The notes beneath the pieces were generated by a model. That model did no database searches, was not told the DNA's origin, and was given only the letters and a program-made list of their open reading frames with translations. Below are positions 8,852 through 15,968 of a DNA stretch of 41,968 nucleotides, in pieces. The DNA comes from an uncultured Bacteroidales bacterium (lineage in GTDB: Bacteria; Bacteroidota; Bacteroidia; Bacteroidales; FEN-979): positions 1-41,968 of the forward strand of contig CAISJJ010000513.1 of NCBI GenBank assembly GCA_903885595.1, written 5' to 3'. Position 1 is the stretch's first letter. Every line of letters starts with the position of its first letter. A program made the position numbers and the translations under genes.

Positions 8852-9700
8852 ATGGGTAATTTCTGGACCCGGACCATAACCGGTTTGTCGATGGTGTTCA
8901 TTCTGCTTGCTGCACTGTGGTTCACTGGTTGGGTTTTTATGGTGGTTTTCCTGTTTATCACTGTGTTGGGACTATGGGAATTTTATGGACTCATCGACGG
9001 TGAACAATGCCATCCGCAAAAGTACTATGGTGTTGCGGCAGGAACGATATTGTATTTAGTGACTGCCTTGGCTTGTTTAATGCCAGAAATGGGCTTTGAC
9101 ACGCTTTGGATGGCTATACTTCCTTTTATCCTCCCGATTCCCATCTTCTTTCTTTCGTTTATATTGGAATTATACAGGAAGAAAATGAACCCTGTGGTCA
9201 ATGTTGCCATGACCACATTGGGCTTTTACTATATAGCCCTGCCATTTTCCCTGCTGCTCTATTTTGCCAAACCAGATGTAATGCACTTTTGGGGTATGCC
9301 GGTCATTTTGGTAGGGTATTTTATTTTTACGTGGATTTATGATACAGCTGCTTACCTTTATGGCAGACAATTTGGCAAACACAAACTTTTTGAACGTATT
9401 TCTCCAAAAAAAACCTGGGAAGGTACCATTGCCGGGGTTATTGTCACGTTACTAACCGCTGTTGGCCTCTTTTTTCTTGTTAGAGATCTCCCTTTGACTG
9501 ACTGGCTAGTATTGGCTATAATCGTTCTGGTTTTCGGGACCCATGGGGATCTTGTAGAATCACTTCTAAAGCGAAGCCTGAATATTAAGGATTCCGGAAC
9601 CATTCTTCCCGGGCACGGTGGTATTCTTGATCGTTTTGACACAATGCTTATTTCAGCACCTTTTGTATTTTTGTATTTCTTTTTTCGACACGCAATCTGA
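8852..9700 (+). CDS. cdsA: Phosphatidate cytidylyltransferase
   Basis: CdsA makes CDP-diacylglycerol from phosphatidate and CTP, the branch-point precursor for phospholipids. The 282-residue protein is strongly hydrophobic, with about seven or eight membrane segments from residue 5 onward. The family signature is near the C terminus: SLLKRSLNIKDSGTILPGHG, followed by GILDRFDTM, which hold the metal-binding aspartates. The mid-protein motif PKKTWEGTIAG is also typical. It is followed after 6 bases by the phosphatidylserine decarboxylase gene, so two steps of phosphatidylethanolamine synthesis are co-expressed. The phosphatidylserine synthase gene is not in the window. Confidence 0.96.
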   Translation: MGNFWTRTITGLSMVFILLAALWFTGWVFMVVFLFITVLGLWEFYGLIDGEQCHPQKYYGVAAGTILYLVTALACLMPEMGFDTLWMAILPFILPIPIFFLSFILELYRKKMNPVVNVAMTTLGFYYIALPFSLLLYFAKPDVMHFWGMPVILVGYFIFTWIYDTAAYLYGRQFGKHKLFERISPKKTWEGTIAGVIVTLLTAVGLFFLVRDLPLTDWLVLAIIVLVFGTHGDLVESLLKRSLNIKDSGTILPGHGGILDRFDTMLISAPFVFLYFFFRHAI

Positions 9701-9706
9701 CACCGC

Positions 9707-10366
9707 ATGACAATACATAAAGAAGGTTATAAAACCATACTGATCGCATTTTTATTTGTCGCAGCAGTTTTACTGGCATTCAATGATATATTGACTGACC
9801 AGACATGGTTTCATTATTGTCTGTATGCGCTGGGCCTTTGGTTTTTTATTATGATTGTCCGTTTTTTCCGCTCACCTTCGCGTGAGCCAAACGGGGGAGA
9901 AAAAATTATTCTTTGTCCGGCCGACGGAAAAATTGTTGTGATCGAGCGTACCATTGAACCCGAATATTTTAAAGATGAACGGATACAGGTTTCAATCTTT
10001 ATGTCGGCGACCAATGTACACGTCAACTGGTTCCCGGTGGCTGGCGAGATCGTTTATTACTATTATCATCCAGGGAAACATATGGTGGCCTTTAACCCCA
10101 AAGCTTCCCTTGAGAATGAGCGGGCCACCACGGTAATCCAAACCTTCGACCACCGAAAAATCCTGGTTCGCCAGATTGCAGGTGCAATGGCCCGGAGGAT
10201 TAAATGTTATCCAAAAGTGGGTGAACCTGTTGTGCAAGGTGATGAATTAGGTTTTATTAAATTTGGATCGCGGGTTGATCTGCTGCTTCCCATTGATACA
10301 AAACTTGAAATAAAACTTAATCAAAAGGTTGTAGGAAAACGAACTATTATTGGTCGTTTGAGTTAA
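9707..10366 (+). CDS. psd: Phosphatidylserine decarboxylase proenzyme
   Basis: Psd decarboxylates phosphatidylserine to phosphatidylethanolamine using a pyruvoyl group made by self-cleavage. The 219-residue length fits the short, archaeal-type (PSD-A) proenzymes. Two hydrophobic segments occupy about residues 9-25 and 31-48. The core has CPADGKIVVIE, MSATNVHVNWFPVAGEI and the cleavage context FIKFGSRVDLLLP. Cleavage is expected between Gly187 and Ser188, with Ser188 becoming the pyruvoyl residue of the small alpha chain. It is the last gene of the run and is convergent with the DUF2461 gene, with only 7 bases between the two stops. Confidence 0.95.
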   Translation: MTIHKEGYKTILIAFLFVAAVLLAFNDILTDQTWFHYCLYALGLWFFIMIVRFFRSPSREPNGGEKIILCPADGKIVVIERTIEPEYFKDERIQVSIFMSATNVHVNWFPVAGEIVYYYYHPGKHMVAFNPKASLENERATTVIQTFDHRKILVRQIAGAMARRIKCYPKVGEPVVQGDELGFIKFGSRVDLLLPIDTKLEIKLNQKVVGKRTIIGRLS

Positions 10367-10373
10367 CATCCCG

Positions 10374-11033
10374 TTAATCCTCAAGTGCACGTTTTAGAAA
10401 TGAATTTACCGGATACATTGCCCTGAAAACAATTCCGGTTAATTCAATAAAATGTTCTGAATCAATCATCTCATCCCTTAATGGATAAGAAACCGTATAA
10501 TGACGGTGTTTCAGCAATTCTATTTCCTGAAAATCCTTAGGAAAATCCTTGGGGGGTAACTTGGCTTTATCTATTTCTGTCAATCCATCGCTGTATTTTT
10601 TTAGTTTCTTTTCATTCAGAATGGATTTGAATTCAGTTACATTATAATAGATCTCTTTCCTGATTTTTTTTAGCTGATCGGGGTTGGGCATATACACCCC
10701 GGCAGCCAGGAATGATCCGCCTGGCTGGAAATGAATATAGTAGCCTGGTCCAGGACTTTTTCGTCCTGACCGTGTTATCCAGGCGCCCATGTTAATCTTG
10801 TACGGAGATTTATCTTTTGAAAACCTTACGTCGCGAAAAATCCGGAACATACAATCTTTCGCTTCAACAAACTTAACATAATCATCAAATTTGGCGATTA
10901 ATGGAATAATAGAGTTCACAATAAACATGACTTCATTTTTGGCTTCCTCATAATCCTTTTTATGAGACTGAAACCATTCGCGGTTATTATTCTCTGCTAA
11001 CTGAGCGAGGAATTCAAGTACCAGTTTTTTCAT
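10374..11033 (-). CDS. DUF2461 domain-containing protein
   Basis: The 219-residue protein matches the DUF2461/TIGR02453 family, whose function is unknown. Recognisable segments are LVLEFLAQLAENNNREWF at the N terminus, then FRIFRDVRFSKDKSPYKIN and GAWITRSGRKSPGPGYYIHF followed by PGGSFLAAGVYMP, the usual conserved core at about residues 65-125. I start it at the ATG whose first base is 11033 (MKKLVLEF). A longer open frame runs back to 11441 but crosses the opposite-strand gene at 11137 and a promoter element, and adds no family sequence. It is a single-gene unit convergent with psd. Confidence 0.88.
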   Translation of the reverse strand: MKKLVLEFLAQLAENNNREWFQSHKKDYEEAKNEVMFIVNSIIPLIAKFDDYVKFVEAKDCMFRIFRDVRFSKDKSPYKINMGAWITRSGRKSPGPGYYIHFQPGGSFLAAGVYMPNPDQLKKIRKEIYYNVTEFKSILNEKKLKKYSDGLTEIDKAKLPPKDFPKDFQEIELLKHRHYTVSYPLRDEMIDSEHFIELTGIVFRAMYPVNSFLKRALED

Positions 11034-11050
11034 ACCAAATTTCTTTACAG

Positions 11051-11085
11051 CAAATGTACATGATATTTTATAAAAAATATCCAAA
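11051..11085 (-). promoter_or_regulatory. Bacteroidota promoter (TTTG-N23-TACATTTG) for the DUF2461 gene
   Basis: Read on the minus strand, TTTG at 11085-11082 is followed after 23 bases by TACATTTG at 11058-11051. This fits the -33/-7 promoter layout of Bacteroidota at the long end of the allowed spacing. Transcription would start near 11044, about 11 bases before the ATG at 11033. It supports the short form of the gene. Confidence 0.5.
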
Positions 11086-11136
11086 GGAATCGGTTCACCT
11101 TTTTCATATTTTCTGATTAAGCAATAAAATGGGGTT

Positions 11137-11958
11137 ATGAAAATCAGGATCTTTTTCATTGCATTGATTCTTTTAAAAACCGTCAATGGATTTGCAATCG
11201 GGGAACATACACCTGCAGGTGCCCGTTCATCTGCAATGGGTGGCGCTTCAGTTGCACTTCCTGATTTCTGGTCGGTATGTAATAACCAGGCAGGTACCGC
11301 CTGGCAAAAGGGTATCAGTGCCGGTCTATTTGCAGAAAACCGTTTTCTCTTCAAAGAAATGATGGCCCAGCAGATTGGCCTGGTTGTACCATGTAAAGCA
11401 GGCGCTTTTGGTCTTTTGGTTAACCACTTCGGTAACAGCAATTATAATGAGCTGAAGGCAGGTATCAGTTATGCCAGGAAATTCGGAAAATATTTTTCGA
11501 TGGGTATTCAACTTGACTACCTCCGGATTCATATTTCAGAGGATTACGGGAGCAAAAACCTGTTTAGCTGCGAGATTGGTCTTATGTATCATTCTGATTC
11601 ACATCTGAATATTGGAATTCAGATAATTAATCCGGTTCCAATAAAAATCCTTACCTATCCACCTGAACAGCTTCCCTCAATTATCTGTGTTGGCCTTTCC
11701 TACCAATTTTCCAACTCATTGATAATGACAACTGAAGCAGAGAAGGACCTCGAGCACAAGCCTGTGTTCCGTGCCGGAGCAGAGTATCGGTTTGCCAATC
11801 TTGTGTGTGCCCGGATTGGTGTATCAACCAATCCAGTGTCATTTTCTTTCGGATTTGGCCTGGATATTCGGCGGGTAAAGATTGACATAGCCTCGCAATA
11901 TCATCAGGCGCTGGGGTTTAGCCCTGCGATCACAATCATTTATTCTTTCATTAAATAA
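11137..11958 (+). CDS. Exported PorV/PorQ-like outer-membrane protein, function unknown
   Basis: The 273-residue protein has a signal peptide (KIRIFFIALILLKTVNGFA, cut near residue 20). The mature start HTPAGARSSAMGGASVAL resembles the opening of PorV/PorQ/UPF0164 beta-barrel proteins. Alternating hydrophobic strands with aromatic ends (for example LGVGLSYQF-like repeats such as IICVGLSYQF and FGFGLDIRRVKIDIAS) support a barrel of the FadL/OmpP1 type. PorV and PorQ take part in type IX secretion, but many relatives are simply uncharacterised, so I do not claim that role. The next gene starts 7 bases downstream and is also exported, suggesting a two-gene outer-membrane unit. Confidence 0.68.
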   Translation: MKIRIFFIALILLKTVNGFAIGEHTPAGARSSAMGGASVALPDFWSVCNNQAGTAWQKGISAGLFAENRFLFKEMMAQQIGLVVPCKAGAFGLLVNHFGNSNYNELKAGISYARKFGKYFSMGIQLDYLRIHISEDYGSKNLFSCEIGLMYHSDSHLNIGIQIINPVPIKILTYPPEQLPSIICVGLSYQFSNSLIMTTEAEKDLEHKPVFRAGAEYRFANLVCARIGVSTNPVSFSFGFGLDIRRVKIDIASQYHQALGFSPAITIIYSFIK

Positions 11959-11965
11959 TGAGGGC

Positions 11966-14059
11966 ATGCAATCACCAACCAGTTATATTATCATGTTTGT
12001 GGCTATTCTGTCAGGCATTTCCCTTGATGTAACCGGGCAGGTTGAATACTTTGATGACCAGATGGAAAAATCGATTGAAATTCTTGACGATGAAAATGCC
12101 AGCACCAATCTGATCGAAGATCTCGTCAATATGTGCGAAAATCCTGTCAATCTTAATAAAGCAAAAGAAGAGGAGATCAATTCCATTCCCTATCTTACTC
12201 CACCTCAAAGAAAAAATTTACTGGATTATCTGTCGGCATACGGGGAGGTCTTCACAATATATGAACTTCTTTCAATTCCAGGTTATGATTCAGTTATGAT
12301 CAAAAAAATACAACCATTTATTATCATTTTACCATCTTCGGACATACCAACTCCAACACCTAAAAATCTGATCCGGTTTGGCCATCACGACCTTTTGCTT
12401 CGCTGTGAACATGCATTTCCAAGGTCGATGGGGTACCAGTCTGACGATTCACTGAGATCAATCAAACCTGATTCATATTACCTTGGTAGCCCGCAGCGAT
12501 TCTATTTTCGATATACCTATTCCTGGTTTGATAAAATCAGGATAGGCGTTGCAGGAGAAAAAGATCCGGGAGAGCAACTGTTTAAGGGCGCACAATCATG
12601 GGGTATGGATTTTTATGCGGCCTATTTTTCGGTACGCAACATTGGAATTTTAAAAAACCTTACGGTTGGAAATTTCCGGGTTGCCTATGGTCAGGGACTA
12701 ACCATGGGTTCAGGACTTTCATTGGGTTCCATGCCGGGATTTTCAACAAATGTGTCAATGGCCCACGGTATCAGGCCAGGCCTTGGAATGAGCGAAGGAT
12801 CTTATTTACGAGGATTGTCAGCCACGATCAAAATCAAAGGAGTTGAAGTAAGCGGATTTGCATCGTATCATCCCCGGGATGCAACCATAAGCCGCCTCGA
12901 CAGCAACGCGTCAATTGCTGAAGAGATTAGTTCATTGACAAGTTCTGGCTACCATCGAACCGGCAAGGAAAATGAAAGGAAGAATGTATTGATGGAAATG
13001 GTATGCGGAGGGAACATAAACTTCAGAATGGCTCCTAACCAGCAATTTGGCTTTCAAAGCGGGTTGACAGTCATTTACAGCCGATATTCTGCGACCCTGG
13101 TTCCTGAATTTTCCCCATACAATCAATTTGAATTCCGTGGGAATCAAAACCTTAACACAGGTCTTGACATTCAAATCCGGTACCGGGGAATTTACTTTTT
13201 CGGCGAGGTAAGCCGGAGCAGGAACCACGGAATGGCTTTTATTACCGGCACTATTCTGACACCTGAGCCCAGGGTATGTATAACATTGATCTACAGAAAT
13301 TACCAGGCAACTTACCAAAATCTCTTCTCCAATGCATTTGGCCAAAACAGTCTGAATGCAAATGAACGTGGCATCTACCTGGCTGTCAATACTGCTCTAC
13401 ATCCCAGGTTTAACCTTTCAGGATACCTCGATCTTTTCACTTTCCCCTGGCTAAAATACCGTGTTGATTCTCCGTCACATGGCGCTGAATTTGGAGCCTT
13501 GGGAACATGGCAGGCCACAAAAAACGTATCGATCGGCATCCGATATTTTCAAAAAAACATGCAAAGAAATGGCCCGGGAATTCCTGATCTTGCCATTCGT
13601 AAACTTATTGATCTCAATACTAAAAGCTACAGGTTCAATATTGATTGGGCGCTTGATTCGCGGCTGGTTCTGAAAACCAGGATCGAGGTGAAGGATGCCA
13701 GGGAATCGGCTACATTACGGACATATGGATTTCTTGTTTATCAGGAGGCACAATTGAAAACGTTAAAATGGCTCGAATCGATCACCTTTCGTTTTGCTTT
13801 GTTTGACATTCCGGCGTATGCTTCCAGGATTTATGTATACGAACCTGAAGTTCTTTATGGATATTCTGTACCGGCATACCAGGGGAAAGGAACGAGAGCC
13901 TGTCTGGTAATGAAGTTTGGAATAGCCAGGAGTATTAATTTGTGGTTGAGAGGTGGGATTACTCATTACACCGATCGGAATGCTGTAGGGACCGGACTTG
14001 ACCTGACGGAAGGCAATATTCGCGTTGAGTTGACGGGACAGGTGCTGATCAGGCTTTAA
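11966..14059 (+). CDS. Exported helix-hairpin-helix and beta-barrel-like protein
   Basis: The 697-residue protein has a signal peptide (about residues 1-24, ending DVTGQ). Residues 50-120 contain ComEA-like helix-hairpin-helix units: NLNKAKEEEINSIPYLT, followed by VFTIYELLSIPGYD. The remaining ~570 residues are rich in alternating strands and aromatic turns (RIGVAGEKDPGEQ, RVAYGQGLTMGSGLSLGS, and a final VELTGQVLIRL with a barrel-like C terminus), suggesting an outer-membrane barrel. Proteins of this architecture are widespread in Bacteroidota and uncharacterised. It follows the PorV/PorQ-like gene by 7 bases and is convergent with the DUF4252 gene. Confidence 0.75.
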   Translation: MQSPTSYIIMFVAILSGISLDVTGQVEYFDDQMEKSIEILDDENASTNLIEDLVNMCENPVNLNKAKEEEINSIPYLTPPQRKNLLDYLSAYGEVFTIYELLSIPGYDSVMIKKIQPFIIILPSSDIPTPTPKNLIRFGHHDLLLRCEHAFPRSMGYQSDDSLRSIKPDSYYLGSPQRFYFRYTYSWFDKIRIGVAGEKDPGEQLFKGAQSWGMDFYAAYFSVRNIGILKNLTVGNFRVAYGQGLTMGSGLSLGSMPGFSTNVSMAHGIRPGLGMSEGSYLRGLSATIKIKGVEVSGFASYHPRDATISRLDSNASIAEEISSLTSSGYHRTGKENERKNVLMEMVCGGNINFRMAPNQQFGFQSGLTVIYSRYSATLVPEFSPYNQFEFRGNQNLNTGLDIQIRYRGIYFFGEVSRSRNHGMAFITGTILTPEPRVCITLIYRNYQATYQNLFSNAFGQNSLNANERGIYLAVNTALHPRFNLSGYLDLFTFPWLKYRVDSPSHGAEFGALGTWQATKNVSIGIRYFQKNMQRNGPGIPDLAIRKLIDLNTKSYRFNIDWALDSRLVLKTRIEVKDARESATLRTYGFLVYQEAQLKTLKWLESITFRFALFDIPAYASRIYVYEPEVLYGYSVPAYQGKGTRACLVMKFGIARSINLWLRGGITHYTDRNAVGTGLDLTEGNIRVELTGQVLIRL

Positions 14060-14071
14060 AAAGGGTTCCCT

Positions 14072-14166
14072 CAGATTTTCGCAAATTTGTGTCTGAGATT
14101 TTTGCAGAAAAATTAGTTAAAAATCGGCGAAAATCAATTATGGAAAACGCGAAAATCTGCGGGAAC
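14072..14166. repeat. Intergenic inverted repeat with GCGAAAATCTG units
   Basis: The 114-base gap between two convergent genes holds CAGATTTTCGC at 14072-14082 and its exact reverse complement GCGAAAATCTG at 14149-14159. A related unit GGCGAAAATCA lies at 14126-14136, and TCTGAGATTTTTGCAG lies between. The arms are separated by 66 bases, so this is more likely a cluster of dispersed repeat units than a classic terminator, although it could end transcription from both sides. Confidence 0.5.
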
Positions 14167-14173
14167 ATTTATT

Positions 14174-14737
14174 CTATTTATGGTGTGGGTTTCCCATTTT
14201 CTTCAAACCCTCCATTCCATGGATATTCATGCCTTTCGAAAGTTTGGAAACTGTTGAGAGGTCAATATTCCCGGTAAGCGAAAGCACAGCCACTTCGGTT
14301 TTATCCTTCATGAGCATGACCATTTCATTGATTTTGCCATTGGCATCCTGTTTTGTTAAAAACCTGATGTTCTGCCTACCCTCATTGATGGTCATCAATT
14401 CCTTGTATGTACTGGCGGGAAAAACACCAGCAAATTCATTGTAAATGGAAACAGCCTTTACAATTTTCGTGGAATCAAAAGCGAAAGTCAACACTTTGAG
14501 ACCGGTAAGCTGTTCCATCATTTTCTTTATTTCCACCATGCTTGTATCTTTACCATCGCCTTGTCCCATTTGCATAAGCATCTGGAACATCTCTTTGGAA
14601 ATATTTACAGAGGTAAAACCATCCTGACTGGAATATTTTTCAAACACCTTGTCAATCGGACTTTGTGCATTCAGGAGGAGTGGCATGCTCAGGCAGGCCA
14701 TACATACGAAACTAAAAATTAACTTTTTCATGTTCAT
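14174..14737 (-). CDS. DUF4252 domain-containing exported protein
   Basis: The 187-residue protein has a signal peptide (MKKLIFSFVCMACLSMPLLLNAQ, cleaved after about residue 25). The mature start SPIDKVFEKYSSQDGFTSVNISKEMF is characteristic of DUF4252, a Bacteroidota family with no known function. Many members carry a lipobox at the signal peptide; this one does not. The start overlaps the stop of the upstream gene in an ATGA arrangement, so it is translationally coupled to the membrane protein and ECF sigma factor. That makes it a candidate effector or sensor of the regulon. Confidence 0.82.
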   Translation of the reverse strand: MNMKKLIFSFVCMACLSMPLLLNAQSPIDKVFEKYSSQDGFTSVNISKEMFQMLMQMGQGDGKDTSMVEIKKMMEQLTGLKVLTFAFDSTKIVKAVSIYNEFAGVFPASTYKELMTINEGRQNIRFLTKQDANGKINEMVMLMKDKTEVAVLSLTGNIDLSTVSKLSKGMNIHGMEGLKKMGNPHHK

Positions 14738-15309
14738 TTTGATTTAGAGGACTTTTGCTGGATTTCGTCCGGGTTAATAATTATGGATTGATACTGATAA
14801 AATCTGTTAAAAAGCTGCAAATTCTTAATGGCTTTATCGACTACCTGTAATCGATCGGCCTGCCGTAAACCGGCATTCAGGTTTGATGAGACGATGAGCA
14901 ATGCTTCGTTGGCCACTGCGAAATTCATCTCCTGGTTTATAGTGAATTGTACCGGCGTTTCTTTTCGAAGCAGATCCTGCCTCAGTGTAAAAAACAGGCC
15001 AATCAGAATTAAAATACCGGCAGCAATGCTGATGATGAAAACGAACCCGTTTTTATGCTGCTGCATTCTGATGACAGGTGTATCTATGTATTGAATATCA
15101 AGATTCCTCGTAATTTTTCGATCAAAATCAGGGTCGTTGAGTTCTTGTCTTCCCTCTTCAATAAAATAGCCGAAGATCTTTTGATGCGACTCCAGATGGG
15201 CCGGTACATACTTGTGTTGAAAAAAATCCCGAAGATCGTTCTCTTCCTGAAGGGATGTAGTGCCTTCATAGTACTTTTCAAGTAAGATCTCAATTTCGCT
15301 GGTATTCAT
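14734..15309 (-). CDS. Single-pass membrane protein, probable anti-sigma factor
   Basis: The 191-residue protein has a cytoplasmic-type acidic N-terminal part (residues 1-85, beginning MNTSEIEILLEKYYEGTTSL). One membrane segment lies at about 87-107 (FVFIISIAAGILILIGLFF), followed by a ~80-residue outer domain. The N-terminal pattern 'LLEKYYEGTTSLQEENDLRDFF' (a zf-HC2-like helical arrangement without the zinc ligands) is common in proteins beside ECF sigma genes in Bacteroidota. It overlaps the sigma gene by 20 bases and the DUF4252 gene by 4. No zinc motif is visible, so the anti-sigma role is inferred from topology and context. Confidence 0.65.
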   Translation of the reverse strand: MNTSEIEILLEKYYEGTTSLQEENDLRDFFQHKYVPAHLESHQKIFGYFIEEGRQELNDPDFDRKITRNLDIQYIDTPVIRMQQHKNGFVFIISIAAGILILIGLFFTLRQDLLRKETPVQFTINQEMNFAVANEALLIVSSNLNAGLRQADRLQVVDKAIKNLQLFNRFYQYQSIIINPDEIQQKSSKSK

Positions 15310-15805
15310 ATATGTTTGTTTTGGTCAGCAATTCACGGATCCGTTTTCTGGCTCGTGACAAGGCAACACGGATAGCGTTTTCATTCATATCAACAATTTC
15401 AGCAATCTCTTCAAAATCATAGCCTTCAATATCCCTGAGATGTACAATCATTTGTTGTTGTTCAGGAAGTAATTTTATCGCCTGGTGAATTCCATGGATA
15501 AGATCAGAATAATCCGTCTTGATTTCATCGGGCATATTTTCTAAGAACTGGCGATGGTTTTCCATATTTTCGATCGGATATCGCCTGGACTTTATTTTAT
15601 CGAGACACAGGTTTTTTGTTGTAATCATGGCCAGAGCCTCAACACTCCGGTACTCATCAAGTTTATGTCGAAGGTTCCAAAGTTTGATAAAAACCTCCTG
15701 AACCAGGTCTTCCGCTTCTTCGGTATGATCGAGCATACGCTTAGCAAAGCGAAATAATTTATTTTTTAACGGATAAACCTTGGCCTGAAATTCCTGGATT
15801 TCCAT
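15290..15805 (-). CDS. ECF-family RNA polymerase sigma factor
   Basis: The 171-residue protein has both ECF sigma domains. Region 2 contains EEAEDLVQEVFIKLWNLR (about residues 33-50). Region 4 contains LPEQQQMIVHLRDIEGYDFEEIAEI and the helix-turn-helix NENAIRVALSRARKRIREL. I start at ATG 15805 (MEIQEFQAK). The frame is open to 16018, but the extra residues are unlike any sigma factor and would overlap the divergent transporter gene. It is the first gene of an overlapping three-gene operon with a probable anti-sigma factor and a DUF4252 protein, and probably controls its own operon. Confidence 0.92.
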   Translation of the reverse strand: MEIQEFQAKVYPLKNKLFRFAKRMLDHTEEAEDLVQEVFIKLWNLRHKLDEYRSVEALAMITTKNLCLDKIKSRRYPIENMENHRQFLENMPDEIKTDYSDLIHGIHQAIKLLPEQQQMIVHLRDIEGYDFEEIAEIVDMNENAIRVALSRARKRIRELLTKTNIYEYQRN

Positions 15806-15844
15806 AGTGATAACGAGACGACGAATCAAATAAAATATTACATC

Positions 15845-15864
15845 TTTACAAAAAAATATGTAAA
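15845..15864. promoter_or_regulatory. Inverted repeat TTTACA-N8-TGTAAA, possible operator
   Basis: In the divergent gap between the ECF sigma gene and the peptide transporter gene, TTTACA at 15845-15850 and TGTAAA at 15859-15864 form perfect 6-base arms around 8 A/T bases. This is the size of a dimeric regulator site, but I know no regulator with this exact consensus in Bacteroidota. In an A/T-rich gap it could be chance. Confidence 0.25.
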
Positions 15865-15887
15865 AATCTGCATTTGAAAACGATACC

Positions 15888-15917
15888 TTGGATGATGTGC
15901 AAATTTGACTAATTTTG
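15888..15917 (+). promoter_or_regulatory. Bacteroidota promoter (TTG-N19-TAATTTTG) for the peptide transporter
   Basis: TTG at 15888-15890 is followed after exactly 19 bases by TAATTTTG at 15910-15917. This is the best match in the window to the Bacteroidota -33/-7 promoter. Predicted start is near 15924, with a leader of about 45 bases to ATG 15969. Confidence 0.62.
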
Positions 15918-15968
15918 CAATCAGCATCCACAGTATTCCAATGATTATTCACCATTAATTTATCTATT

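Noticed and set aside
11034..11441. N-terminal extension of the DUF2461 frame up to 11441
   Set aside because: It overlaps the opposite-strand outer-membrane gene, crosses a good promoter element, and the added residues are not family-like. The gene is called from 11033.
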